A stretch of DNA of 64,000 nt from Lantana camara (Eukaryota > Streptophyta > Magnoliopsida > Lamiales > Verbenaceae), in assembly GCA_037501455.1 (NCBI GenBank), contig CM074858.1, positions 18,216,501 through 18,280,500 on the forward strand, given 5' to 3'. Below the pieces are notes generated by a model that did not search any database, was not told the origin of the DNA, and saw only the letters and a list, made by a program, of their open reading frames with translations. The position numbers and the translations under genes were made by a program. Shown here piece by piece: positions 35,526 through 47,518 of this stretch (positions are counted from its first letter, which is position 1; each line of letters begins with the position of its first letter).

Positions 35526-36065
35526 TGACACCCCGCTCTTTCGTACGTACAAGTTTGGGCCACATGTGAGTTTATTTCTCGTATTTGCGCTTATTTAATT
35601 TTATCTATGCGTTTATAACTTGATGTAATTGATATATTGATATTTATTTATTCACAATTTGATTTAAGTGTTATTTAAATTGTTATATTTGAAATAATTT
35701 GATTTAAATGCCTAACTTTACTCGGAATTGTTTAAATTGATCCGTTATTAATTTCTTGTAAATGTTATGAATTGAATTTATTGCTAAGCATGCTAATTTC
35801 TTGGAATTATATGAATTATGAATGATTTGGACTTGATTGTTATTTATTTAAATGTTTGAGAACTTAATTGAAAATAGGCTTTGGGCCTATTTGATCTTTT
35901 TTGAAAGTTTGAGGACCTATTTGAAAATAGGATACCGTAAGCTATTTTAATTGATATCTTGAGCTCCGACACTTGGATTCGAGTGCCGTCTTCACCGTTG
36001 GACTCATTTCGACGATTTGGATTCAATGGAACAAGTTTCGTAATTTTTCGATACCGTTTCGACCT
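35526..36065 (+). mobile_element. 5' fragment of a Tekay-like LTR
   Basis: TGACACCCCGCTCTTTCGTACG resembles the LTR starts of families A, B and D. The block gatatcttgagctcc..ttggattcgagtgccgtc (about 35965-35995) matches the conserved block around 4625-4680 and 7720-7750. It stops at a poly-C tract; the remaining LTR and any partner are absent. Confidence 0.6.
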
Positions 36066-36102
36066 CCCCCCCCCCCCCCCCCCCGCCGCCGCCGCCGCCG
36101 CC
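36066..36102. repeat. Poly-C tract followed by (GCC)6
   Basis: Nineteen C residues and then six GCC units. Such tracts are prone to sequencing error, so the length may be unreliable. Confidence 0.9.
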
Positions 36103-36654
36103 TTGACGAAGCAAATTTCCTGAATATGAGCAGGAGACCAAAATTCAAATAAAAATTTTAATAAATTACACTTTTTTTTTTTTCCTGAAACGAATAGTAT
36201 TACAGATTAAGCAACCAAATTCCGCAAGCCTATGGTACTTTTAGAAAGCGAATAAGTTATAATGTTAGTCTCACGCTGAATATAAAAAAGAATAAGAATA
36301 TGAGATCTCTAAGAAGTGAGAACCCAAATCTATTTTTCTGAACACTCCAATCTGATTTCTAATAAATTATGTCATCTCCTTGGCTCTTCAAATTATAGAA
36401 ATATTTCCGTTTAAAATCTTCCAAAGAGATTTAAAGAAAGATAAATAAAAAAACTGTATTAAAAAAATAATTTAAAGAAAACTATGGGATTGTGTGGGGA
36501 ACAAAAGGAAATTTGACAATCCATTTGAAGTGGATGTGGATTTGGATCCAACGAAATACTTGAAACCCTTACAATTCTAAGGCCCAATTACCCTATTCTT
36601 CAATTGAAGAATTATTCTCCACCTAAAAGCGTGGAAGGAATTAAAAAGTCATAA
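36103..36654. other. Spacer without recognised features
   Basis: No gene or terminal repeat that I can support; A-rich runs near 36440-36480. Confidence 0.4.
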
Positions 36655-36663
36655 TAACATAAA

Positions 36664-36895
36664 GGGCAAATTACATCCAGACCCCCTGAGGTTTGTCATA
36701 ATTACAATCTAATCCCTGCTTTTTCATTTATTACAAAAAAAACCCCTATAAACCCTGTTTCAGATAAGGTCCCTGGCGTAATAGTGGGAAAATCAGTGGG
36801 AACAGTGTTCATAGGGGTGTTTTTGTAATAAACGAAAAAGCATGGACTAAATTGTAATTATGGCAAACCTCAGGGGGGCTGGATGTAATTTCCCC
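36664..36895. mobile_element. Mutator-type MITE with 9-bp TSD
   Basis: 232 bp bounded by GGGCAAATTACATCC and its near inverse (GGATGTAATTTCCCC). The inverted arms extend through CCCCCTGAGGTTTG. The flanks 36655-36663 and 36896-36904 are both taacataaa, a perfect 9-bp duplication typical of Mutator-like elements. No coding content. It shares arm sequence with the larger element at 57581. Confidence 0.9.
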
Positions 36896-36919
36896 TAACA
36901 TAAATAGGGATAAAAATTT

Positions 36920-37140
36920 TGAACAATTGTGTTTTCTAAAGTTTGCAATCCGATTTACCATATAAACTATTATTTTGTAACAGGATGCAACCTGATTCCA
37001 TTCATTGTGTAATATATGAAAGAAATTTTATGTACGTGTCACACGATAAGTGGAATCAGGTTGTAATTTATTAAAAAATAATAGTTGTTGCAAATTTAGA
37101 TATTTTATATCGCGAATTACAAATTCAAAAAACCAACTAT
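36920..37140. repeat. Foldback repeat, possibly an old MITE
   Basis: GCAACCTGATTCCA near 36988 faces TGGAATCAGGTTG near 37049. The pairing extends imperfectly outward (aactattattttg with aaaataatagtt, then ctaaagtttgcaa with ttgcaaatttag). No clear duplication of target sequence was found. Confidence 0.45.
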
Positions 37141-37434
37141 TCAAAATATTATGAATGGGTATCCCAACTTAAATAACACTCTGAGACAAATTCATTATTT
37201 CCATCGACTCTATGGATGTTAATCATCTAATTATGAAATTTATTTTATTCGATGCTATATATACATGATCATGTAACATTGAGGCAAAATTCTACCAAAC
37301 ATGATTCAGTCTGAACTTTATTACTTATATAACAATTATATAATATTATTAAACCCATTTAATCGAAACATATCCCGACCACCGTAAGATATTTTTAGCT
37401 AATGAAAAGATTAATAGGCATGCATAGTTTTCAC

Positions 37435-38079
37435 ATTCATATCGACCGATTCGCTTGGGGCCCTGCTGTTTATAACATTTTATTTTTGTCAATTGAGAAG
37501 TTCCAAGATGGTAACAAATAGTTTCTTGACGGATGTACCATAGGGCTCATGGTATGAATACATATTGTTATTTTGTGTTTATATCTAAGTTGTTGTGTGT
37601 GTCTTTTTTATCCCCCTAGTATGTTTTAAATCCAGGCTTGGTTCCATGAGCATTTCCCTCCTGTGGGATGCCGTGGTGGTGCATGCTTTTCTACGTTTTT
37701 TAAGTGGCAGAAGAGTAATTTGCCCGTACAGAAGAAGGAAATTGAAAAGCGTTTCAGCAAACTGACCAACTCCAATGTAAGTATGCATTATGATTGAAAA
37801 CATGATGTATATATGAATTATGCGGAACTAGATGCTCATATTATACAATTAATTCGTTTCCTTGAAGTTAAATCAAATTAAACCTATTGATTAAAGGGAG
37901 TTCAGGTTCCTACATTTTGTAGAGATTGTACCAGAGTCTGCCTTTGCAAATGAGGATGATGATGATCTTGATAGTTGTGTTGATAATGGTGAAGACCAAG
38001 AGGTGGTCGAGGAGAAGCAAGCTGGTAAGAGAAAGAAATCTAATAAGAGAGCAAAGTCTAATAAACGAAAGAAGGCTGT
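37435..38079 (+). pseudogene. Ulp1-protease-type gene of transposon origin, 5' part
   Basis: Three exon-like blocks in one sense. About 37445-37553 reads RFAWGPAVYNILFLSIEKFQ, contains an in-frame TAG, and ends at a donor (CTCATG|GTATGA). 37637-37776 (AWFHEHFPP, then basic KWQKSN..KKEIEKRF) is preceded by aaatccag and ended by AAT|GTAAGT. About 37899-38079 is acidic and then basic (NEDDDDLDS, KRKKSNKRAKSNKRKK), perhaps a nuclear signal. The last block resumes after the family D insertion at 49520. The WGP..YN and FHEHFPP blocks recall domains found N-terminal to Ulp1 in plant transposon proteins (inference). The true start was not found. Confidence 0.6.
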
Positions 38080-39221
38080 TGTAGCACCCCGGAGCGCAGA
38101 GCACTACATCCCCCGCACCATAGCCCGACACGTGTAACGAAATAGGGACTCCGTACACGCACCAAGCTATAGCAAACGAGAGACAAATAAAATCACTCAT
38201 AGGCTAGGCTATCTAGACCCTAATATAAAGTGCGCAAAAGTAATCAAAACCACATGCGGAAGCAACAGGATCACAAACATATTAATATACATGCATTTAT
38301 ACCAAAAGTGTAATAGATCAACTATTACATGCCTTGCCCATCCCGGGGCAAATAAATCATACAAGTCCCCATAATTTGAATACAGAAGCATAATCTTATA
38401 CATATTTATACATAGTACTAAAGATGGAAAGTAAAGATGCAATATGTAAAGACTCTACTACAAGACTCAAAAGGAGACCGCCACCTAGCACGAACCAACA
38501 CCTGAACATGCAACTCAAGAAAACAAGGGGGAAAAGAAAACAATGAAGAGGGGTCAGTCCTAAACACTTGTGAGGGGGCTAACACACGCACATGTACATA
38601 TACGTATGAGCATAGCATATTCAAAATTAAAGAGTTCATGAACCGGGGCTTGGTTTTTGCATTCTAAAACATTTAAACCCCGTGATAATACATATAAAGA
38701 AAAAGCTGTAAGGTCGAAGGCTGAAATCAACCAATTTTAGATGTTAGAAGTCCACTTCCATTTCACAAACCAAAAGCAGAAGCAAAACATACTAACTCGG
38801 CAAGTACGAGTTTCCAACCAACCTACTTCATTTTTATAACCAAAAGCAAAGGCAAAACTAAATTCAGAAACAATCCCACTTTCTCCGTTTGGGGAAGAGA
38901 GGCGCTACCCCTCAATCCCGGCTCTCGGCAAAATATATGAGTCGGGGGATCCTACCCGCTCCTTCGACGGGGTTACCGTCGGCTCAAGAAGACCCTCCTG
39001 CCCCTCGACCTCCCGAAGTTGGGCTAAGTCTCCCATTGGTGGAGTTGTGTTTATGGGAGAGCTCGATGACCCCACGGCCGACCCGAGTTACCATACCACT
39101 TCTCCGGGGCCCAAGGCAAAGTGCAAAATGCATACTTAACAAAGCTTATCTTTCAAAGCCCAAAGCTCGCTAGTGCAAATCACATACCAACCCTTTTCGA
39201 AAACAAACAAACAAAACGTAG

Positions 39222-39263
<42 letters not shown>

Positions 39264-39931
39264 TCGCATGCGGGCTTAAAACTCGTGTAAGGTTGTAGGT
39301 CATATTAACTAAAAGAAATAAAACCTCACCTTATCGACCAAACTGAACGAAACAAGCCGAAAGACACCTAAAAGACCACCTCCTCAACAACGGGATGAAC
39401 CTAAGAACAAAAAAAAAGAACGAGAGATATACTTAGACTCAATATGAACCAATTAGACGCTCGAAAAATGCATATAAATGCAAATGATGCATAAAGAATG
39501 CAACAAAGTAGCATTTAGATCACATTAAGCCATATTAAATCATATTGAATCATAACTCACATATTTCACGTTAAACAAGTTTATAAATTTCATACAATGA
39601 ATATAAGGAATCATACAACATGTTAGCAATGCATACACTTCATAAAAAGAGCAAGGAAATTACATGCAAGACAAACAAACAAGGTATAAAGTCATGTATG
39701 CACGTAAGAGAGCATAATTGCACATTTCACGTCAAATGAACCTATAAACTTAATACAACATTCATAACACATTACTTAAACATAAAACATACCAAATTCA
39801 TACATCAACAAGTCATAGCACAACATTTTATACATATAAACAAGCATACATCACATTGGGATCAAGATCGGGGAGGGAAACGAGCAAAACGAACAAACAA
39901 ACGAAGAAAACGCACAAACGACCAAGCTGGG

Positions 39932-40091
39932 GGGACTAACGGCCGTTAGTCCCACCCTTGCACAACCCAGGTAATGGTCCTTACCTGGTACAGCAGCTAC
40001 CAAGCTAGGAGCAATGGCCGTTACTCCCAAAACACCACAAAACCCCTGACGGGCATTAGCCCGCACAAGGCTGGAATTTTCGAATTCCAGC
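39932..40091 (-). repeat. GC-rich palindrome cluster in family D 3' LTR
   Basis: Five dyads: a perfect 22-bp palindrome at 39932-39953 (core GACTAACGGCCGTTAGTC), CCAGGTAA..TTACCTGG at 39967-39988, a GGGAG..CTCCC type at 40008-40028, GGGC..GCCC at 40051-40062, and a 9-bp stem GCTGGAATT/AATTCCAGC with loop ttcg at 40070-40091. Discounting the solo LTR, the cluster begins 433 bp from the splice donor. Confidence 0.85.
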
Positions 40092-40298
40092 CCCTGCTCT
40101 AGCCACAAAACTCTAAGGAAACCACGCCACACCCAATCCAACACATCATACGAGGTTTATGCAACAAATATTCAAAGATTCATGCCCCAAAACATGCAAA
40201 AATCGAAGCTAAACTCATGAGAAATGAAGAGATGCTTAAACAAGTTCATGTTCTTCAAGTTCATGAAAAATCCATTAATGGTGGTTTGATATGCAGCC

Positions 40299-42570
40299 TG
40301 TTAGGAATAGTGCCCTAGAAAGCCGATTCGACGTAATCTGCTTTGGGACTTTTCTTGTATCACAGACAATCTTTGAATAATATACGATTGATCATAGGCA
40401 AACACTTCTTTATATGCCAATACGTGTTTTGAGTGTTTCCATTATGTGCGCATGTATGAGAACTCCCCTAATCTTGATGACTTTAGGACTCTACCATTTA
40501 GGTGAAATGGTTCATGAAACGAGCCCTATATCACATAAGTCATGATTAGTAAAATACTCCAAGCCGATGAGTCCTACAGACAGTGGGAGTGTCAACCTGA
40601 CTCCTCTAAGGCTTGCTTGTGGGATCACGCCCTTAAGAAGGACCACCTTGTTTCATGGAGGTGCAAAGTGTATAGTTGATACGTGCATGATACATGAGGG
40701 TGCTTACTTTAATAAGTAAGTTCACTGAGGTGCCCCGTGTGAGAACATTCCTAAATGGGAAAGGAAGTTTCTATTTCAGGAAATGGAAACTTCCAGATTA
40801 GGAAATATCTCACGAGTCATTGATGTGATTAAGTGATCCTTAGACTTGAGGTTCCTTGTCACTTTATGAGTTAACTCTGTAGTCTTAGGTATAAGCTTTA
40901 AAGGGTGTCGCCTTAGACAACTGATTCAAGGCTTATGTTGGGGCTGCACAAGTGATTCATGAAAGTGAATGAGAATCAAGAAAGGACCTACACTTGCATT
41001 TGCAAGGTGATCTCTTATTGTGTAAGTCATTCATATGCCATATGGAGTCCTTGGCCAAGGCAGTAGATCAAGACATCAAGAAAAGGGTTTCTTAGATTGA
41101 GATCAAATGGATATGAAATGCACTTAGCTTTAAGACCGGATTATTAGGGTTCTGATTATTCCCTTACCCTAGATCTTGGTTGAGAGATAGTAAGTAGGAG
41201 GATTGTATCTCACATGAATCAATGACTTAAAGGTTCTATCGAATCCGAACATTCCAATTCAGCTAGGGGTTAAACACCTGTTGCTAGACTATGGTCGTTT
41301 AATCTGTGGACTGATTAATTAATTAGTGAATTAATTAATTAGGGTCACTGCTAATTGAATTGAGAACCTAGAGGGTCACACACAACAACTTGGTTACATG
41401 AGTTGAGGCTTGAAAATGATTAAACGAGTTAATCGGGCCAAGAGGGTTCCACACGTGTGAACCACACGTGTGGCTCACGTGAGTGACACGTGTCCTTGTG
41501 ACACGTGTGTAAATATATGTGTATATTTATGTGTTAAATAATTAATGTGATTAATTATTTAATAGACTTTGGTTTAATTTTGAATTAAAAAGAAAGTCTT
41601 ATTTTGGAGAAAAATCATCTAGTTAATTGATTATGAATTAATTAATTAGATAAAATAAGTTATTTATTTAAAATAAATAAATTATAAAATTATCCAAAAA
41701 TAGTTTGGATATTTTTAGCTCTCTTGAAAGTTGATTTGAATTAGAATTCAAAGTCAAAGTCAAATTACTTGATGATCAAGTAATAGGAGAGAGAGAGACC
41801 AAAATCCTAGCCCATAAAGGACTAGGAATTTTCGGCCACTTCCCTCCTATATATAGGGGAGCTCGAGCTCCCCTTAGAGCTAATCGAGAATTCTTTTGGT
41901 TCATGTGTTGAACACCATCCTTTCTCCAAGATAAATAAAAACCCTAGGTTAAGCCTAAACACTAACTAGAGAACTAGCATCCTTACTAGTTAGATTGTAG
42001 CCAAGTTGGTGGACTATCTCTAGAGAACTTCAAGTTAGAAGTTTTGAAGATTCGAGTTTTACCAAAAGTGGGGATCAAGCAAAACGATCAGAAGGGATGA
42101 TGAAACGATTCTGAACCCGACATGAAACGAATGAAAAAATCGAACCAAAGAAGATGGCGAAAACTGTTCGTCCATATCCTGAAGGATGAATTTTTTCACG
42201 AGGGTTTTGTGACTGGCAGTTTTCTACTTTCGCAAAACTGGTTTTCGAAGGGAGTTTCAATCCTGCTTTTCTCGTTTCATGTTTCTTTCTTTATGTTATA
42301 TTGTTAAGAACTTCCCTAACATGAATTGAATCTAGGTTGGTTTGGATTGCTATTCCGACAATGGATTCTGAAGTAGAAAGAGACTTTCGAGGGACGGGTT
42401 GTCAAGCCATGAGAAGAGCGTTCTTGGGTGGCTTGAAACGCTTCAAGAAAGAATAAAAGAAAAGTAAGTTTTCTATCTCTACGAATTTGGTTACACGATT
42501 GCGAGTCCTAGATCCTTTTGTTGGGAAAATTTTTTAAATTCCGCTGCTTTCTGATTCGTGTTTTCCAACA
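40299..42570 (+). mobile_element. Complete Angela-like copia solo LTR (2272 bp)
   Basis: TGTTAGGAATAGTGCCCTAG to TTTTCCAACA, flanked by a perfect 5-bp duplication cagcc (40294-40298 and 42571-42575). Removing it restores the family D sequence as found at 48540. A TATA box (ctatatatagg, 41847-41857) and a likely leader follow. There is no second LTR and no coding domain, so the internal part was lost by LTR-LTR recombination. The 3' end (ttccgctgc..ttttccaaca) also fits copia LTRs. Confidence 0.85.
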
Positions 42571-44186
42571 CAGCCAACTATCAAGAAATTCATGCTCATA
42601 ATTACAAAGAGGAAGGTCTTAGGAACATATAACTAGCTCCAAATCAAGAAATAGAACAAGAATGAGCAAGAATTCATTAAATAATCCATTAACCTTTACT
42701 ATTCATGCCATATGCTATAGAATGCCCAAAACAAGGAGAAATCTTGCAAGCTTGGAGTTAAAATGATCACAAAGAGATGTATAGCACAAATAATAAATTA
42801 CCTCTTGATTTGGAAGAGATTTGATCAAGGTTTGAGCTCACATCTTGGAGAGATGAATAGTGGCTTCCTCCTTCCTTGGCTTGGGGTCCGAAATGGGCAA
42901 GGGTAGGAGATATAAGGGTGAGTTTGTGGAGTGTGGGCCCTGATTTGAGTCAAAAAGGTGTTGAAATGAAAAAGTTATGGCTATTTTAGTCAAAGGTGGC
43001 AAATCTGTCACACGGCCTCGATTCGAGCGAAATAGGAGGGATCAAACGGGTTTAGAAAAATACAAAGTTGGATTCTTTGGCTTTATTTCTTTTTTAAAAT
43101 TCCAACGCCTCTTTTGGAATTCGAATCCGAACTCCCGAGATCGAGTTACGCCTTCCGGAACCCAAGGCGCGCTAAAACAAGTTAGGCCCTCAAGTCCCAA
43201 CAAATAAAACGGTTCGAAAACTGTATTCAAACGAACTCAAAGTCATGCAACGAGCAATTAAATACATTCATAACACATATAATTTATGCATATCACGTAG
43301 TCACAAAATTAGAATCGAAAACGGGTTCAAACGGATGAAGAATGAGGCAAAAACGTTTAAAATTCTAAACACATACTTAGCAAATAATTCAAATATTATC
43401 AAGAATATCAAGTAAACAACATATTAGTCAAATAATTACGTAATTAAATAATTTAAATACGCAAGTAGCACTCTAGACACGACGTACCTGTACGGCCAGA
43501 CGAGCGGGATGTTACAAACTCCCCTCCTATAAAAGGACCTGTCCTCAGGTCTGAAGCAATGTCTTAAACAGCTCCGAAAACAAACTCAACTTCACGCTTC
43601 CACTGTGCCACTCTAATCCAAGTGGGCTATAGAATCCTTGGGATATCACTTCCTCAATTGGAAATAAGGAAGACTTCTCATACCCCGGTAGCTCGGTGGC
43701 ACTTACCGAATCCGAGTGAATCCCCTTAGCCTTAGCAAACCGGACACTAAGTCCTAAGCCATTTGCTCCCACTTCCAAATAGAATTCGAAAGTAGTTGGA
43801 GAATCCTACCGATTCTTGATGTTCGATCTTCTACCGATTGCACGTTGACATTGCTACACAAAGTCCACAACATCTCTTCTTATGCCAATGCATCATTACC
43901 GGTTCTTCAAGTCCTCAAACCATGAGTGCAATTAGTTTTGTGACCAAGCACTTCTTGAGATATAGGCTCTACTCTCTGTTAGCAACGCACAACCAAAGTC
44001 TTCCTTAGTACCTCTATTGTAACGGAGTAGTTTTGAGTACCCTCGGGTAAGCAAAGCTAGTACCGAAGGAAACTCTCTTCAAAAGCCTTATCCACTCAAA
44101 CCGTGCCTCTTCCTTGTCTTTCATGTCATGGGATGGCTGCCTATATAAAGACGAATCTCATGTTGAATCACAATAACACTAGAGAC

Positions 44187-44408
44187 TTATTCTCTCAGGT
44201 AATTCTCGGTTCTTCTACCAGAATGCATAGTCGATAATACCCTTGTTGAAACCCAACTCGGCGAAGACCACGAAATGCTGAAGAAGAACAAATAACTCTC
44301 GAAGTGAGCAAAAGGGTATTTATCTTCCACAGTTAACCTGTGCAGCTCACGACAGTTTATACTCATCCTAAGTCCCGTCTTCTTCTTAGATAGGACTAGG
44401 CATTCCAC
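44187..44408 (-). pseudogene. Reverse-transcriptase fragment of family D
   Basis: VLSKKKTGLRMSINCRELH, then LTVEDKYPFAHFE, matches the KKKDG..R.CIDYRELN..T..DKYPLPRID segment of Ty3/gypsy RT. Frame breaks follow and the YVDD motif was not found. It ties family D to gypsy elements that once encoded pol, unlike the gag-only family A. Confidence 0.7.
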
Positions 44409-45079
44409 GAAGAAGTACTCAGTTGGATGAAACCACCTTCTAAGAGCTCATGAACTACGTCTTAAACTCCAACGCCCACGCCAGAGTCATCCGGTAGGGA
44501 ATCTTCAAAAGGTTCAATTCCGGGATAAAGACCACGACAACCTCAATATCCCTATCGGGTGGTAACGAATTCCAACCTTCAAGGAAACACCAAGAGATTC
44601 TTACTTCAATCCTCGTCTCTCCAAGCTTGGCTGGATCCCTCGGTTAACCCAAAGGTAAGCCATATAGCTTGTCGCATAGTCCCAGAAAAACCAACCGCTT
44701 CGACGAAGGATACAAACGGGTTAGCCTTTAATCTATTACCCGAAATATCGTTGAACCCCAGACGGATCTCCTAAAAGCAGCCACAAAAGCAACACGGCGC
44801 TCGAACAACCAACCCATGCCTAAGGTAGCTCCGTACCTCCATAAAGCGTCTTCAAGAAAAACCGCTGAGCAACCTCGGCCCTCACGACTCACCAAACACT
44901 CTCGGGCACTCAACTCACTAAACTCTCTACAAGAAGAGAGTTCACACACAAGAAGGCAACAAGCGCAACAACAATAAGCAACAAGCAACAAGAAGCACTT
45001 AAGGGGGAGAAATAAATCAAGCAAGTGGGTTTCCCCGAAATAAAATAAGAGATGCATGCATGAAATGCCATGAATGCTT

Positions 45080-46046
45080 CGTTTACCTTTCACCGAGACG
45101 GTAGGGTCGAACTTGGCATCAAATTCTTCAATTTCACTTGCTTTAGTTCGAGCTTGACTTGAAGTCTTGGTGCTACGACTCTTCGTAGACCTCGGGTTCT
45201 TGTTCATCGGACAACCATTCACCATATACCCCAATTCCCCACACTTGTAGCACCTACTAAACTTCTTCCGACAAACTTCTTCTGTATGATTTGGGCCTTG
45301 GAAATACGAACATTGAATGGTTTCTAGTGGAGGAGGCATCAAATACATCTTTGTTAGTTGAAACTTCTTTTTCTTCTTGGTGTCGTTGATATCTTGGAAT
45401 TCTTAAAGTTTCTTTCGGGACACGGGTCTCTTGCTTGAACTCGAACTCGATTCTTGTTCTTGTCCCACATAAGAAGCGTGAGACTTTAACCGTTGGTTAT
45501 TCATCTCTAATGAACCACCCTTCTTACTTCCTCGGACCATTCATGCACCGGCGAATCTTGGAAAGCTTGTTGAATTTCATCTCTCCGCCCTTGTATATAG
45601 CTTTGGACTTTAGGGTAATCCTTACCGGCTCCCGACCTCTCAAGTTCTACTACAAGATCGTCCATTTTCTTCAATTCTTGTTCAAGGTTCAAGAATTCTT
45701 GAAGTTTTCTAACCATTTCACTTGGAATAATGTACTTATAGCAAAATTCTCGGATGAATTTCTCCCAAGTGAACTCTTCTCCGGACTCTTCAAATCTTGA
45801 TCTTACTCCCTTTAGCCATTTTGAAGCTCAGCCTTAAAGTAAACGGGAAATGCAATTCACTTTCTCTTGTGAGGTCCTCGTACAATTTTCCTAAATCCAT
45901 ATCACTTCGGACAACCATTCTTCGGCCTTGATATCGTCGTCTCCAAACCACTCCGACGGAACGAAATCTTCAAACTTCTTATATACCGAAGACGCTTGCT
46001 TCCCTTGTCCTTCTTTAGACGACACATGTTGATGTGAAAATGCCAT
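45080..46046 (-). pseudogene. gag: Broken gag of family D
   Basis: The start is ATG at 46046, right after TTATTTCAG|G, a strong splice acceptor. Recognisable pieces are EWFGDDDIKAEEWLSE (family A has KWLGGNDIEAEEWLTE), SKWLKGVRSRFE, FIREFCYKYIIPSEM and a zinc-knuckle region near 45300-45190 (CSYFQGPNHTEEVC and CYKCGELGYMVNGC). In the second knuckle the metal-binding His is Tyr, and in the first the second Cys is Gln, so both are damaged. Several stops and frameshifts interrupt it. It is clearly homologous to the family A Gag. Confidence 0.75.
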
Positions 46047-46260
46047 CCTGAAATAAGAAAACAATTCCAAGAATATCGATGCATACGGGTTTTTAATGCA
46101 TGTTCTTGTGAATAATTAATACAAATTATAACAAATAATTCACATAAAAGTGAGAATGAATGCAAATAAGCACATAATCCTAAGCCGAACGACCTTGATA
46201 GACACGACACGACGCTAGAGCTCTGGTTTTGCAACCCAGAGCTCTGATACCACTTTAGGA

Positions 46261-47480
46261 TGTAGTACCCCGGAGCGCAGAGCACTACATCCCCCGCACC
46301 ATAGTCCAACATGTGTAACGAAACGGGGACACCGCACATGCACCAAGCTACAACGAACGGGAGATAAACTAAATCTCTCATAGGCTAGGCGGTCTAGACC
46401 CTAATACAGAGTGAGCAAAAGTAATCAAAATCACAGGCGGAAGCAACATGATCACAAACATATTAATACACATGCATTTATACCAAGAGTGTAATAGATC
46501 AACTAATACATGTCTTACCCATACCGGGGTAAATAAATCATACAAGTCCTCATAATTCGAATCCAGAAGCATAATCTTATACATATTTAAACATAGTACG
46601 GAATGTAAAGATACAATATGTAAAGACTCCACTACAAGACTCAAAAGGAGACCTTCGCCTAGCACGAACCAACACTTGAACCTGCAACTCAAGAAAATAA
46701 GGGGAAAAAGAAAACAACAAAGATGGGTCAGTCCTAAAGACTAGTGAGGGGGCTAACACACGCACATGTACAATACGTATGAGCATAGCATATTCAAAAT
46801 TAAAGAGTTCATGAACCGAGGCGTGGTTTTTGCATTTTAAAACATTCTAACCCTTGATAATACATATAAAGAAAAAGGTTTAAGGCTGAAGGCTGAAATC
46901 AACCAATTTTAGAAGTTAGAAGTCCACTCCTGTTTCACAAACCATAAGTAGAAGCAAACCATACTAACTTGATGAGTACGAGTTTCCAACTAACCTATTT
47001 CATTTTCATAACCAAAAGCAAAGGCAAAACAAAATTCAGAAACAATCCCACCTTCTCCGTTTGGGGAAAAGAGGCGCTACCCCTCAACCCCAGCTCTCGG
47101 TAAAATATATGAGTCGAGGGATCCTACCCCCTCCTACGACGGGATTACCATCGGCTCACGAGGACCCGCCTTCTCCTCGACCTCCCGAGGTTGGGCTAAG
47201 TCTCCCATTGGTGGAGTTGTGTTGATGGGGGAGCTCGGCGACCCCACGGCCGACCCGAGTTACCATACCATTTCTCCGGGGCCCAAGGCAAAATGCAAAA
47301 TGCATATTTAACAAAGCTTATCGTTCAAAGCCCAAAGCTCGCTAGTGCAAAACACACATCACCCCTTTTCAAAAATAAATAAACAAAACGTAGCTTATAT
47401 ATATATATATATATATAAACGTTTTCAAAAGATTTCATAGCAAACGGGTCAATTCCCACAAAATACGTATCAAACACGTA

Positions 47481-47518
<38 letters not shown>

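Larger units (their letters stand above)
38080..43516 (-). mobile_element. Family D 3' LTR (interrupted by a solo LTR)
   Basis: On the minus strand it starts TGTAACATCCCGCTCG at 43516, after a polypurine-like aggaggggagttt, and ends ggggtgctaca at 38080. Without the 2.28-kb insertion it is about 3.16 kb, close to the other LTR (46261-49519). It holds a splice donor at 42801 (aagag|GTAATT), a palindrome cluster at 39932-40091 and a (TA)n array at 39223-39262. Target duplication gctgt (38075-38079) against gctgc (49520-49524). Confidence 0.85.
43517..46260 (-). mobile_element. Family D internal region (decayed gag and pol)
   Basis: On the minus strand, a perfect PBS (TGGTATCAGAGC, complement of 46241-46252) lies 8 bp after the 5' LTR, and a polypurine-like tract lies next to the 3' LTR. 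It holds a broken gag (about 46046-45080) and a scrap of RT (44408-44187). At 2.74 kb it is too short for a full gag-pol, so most of pol has been deleted. Confidence 0.8.
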
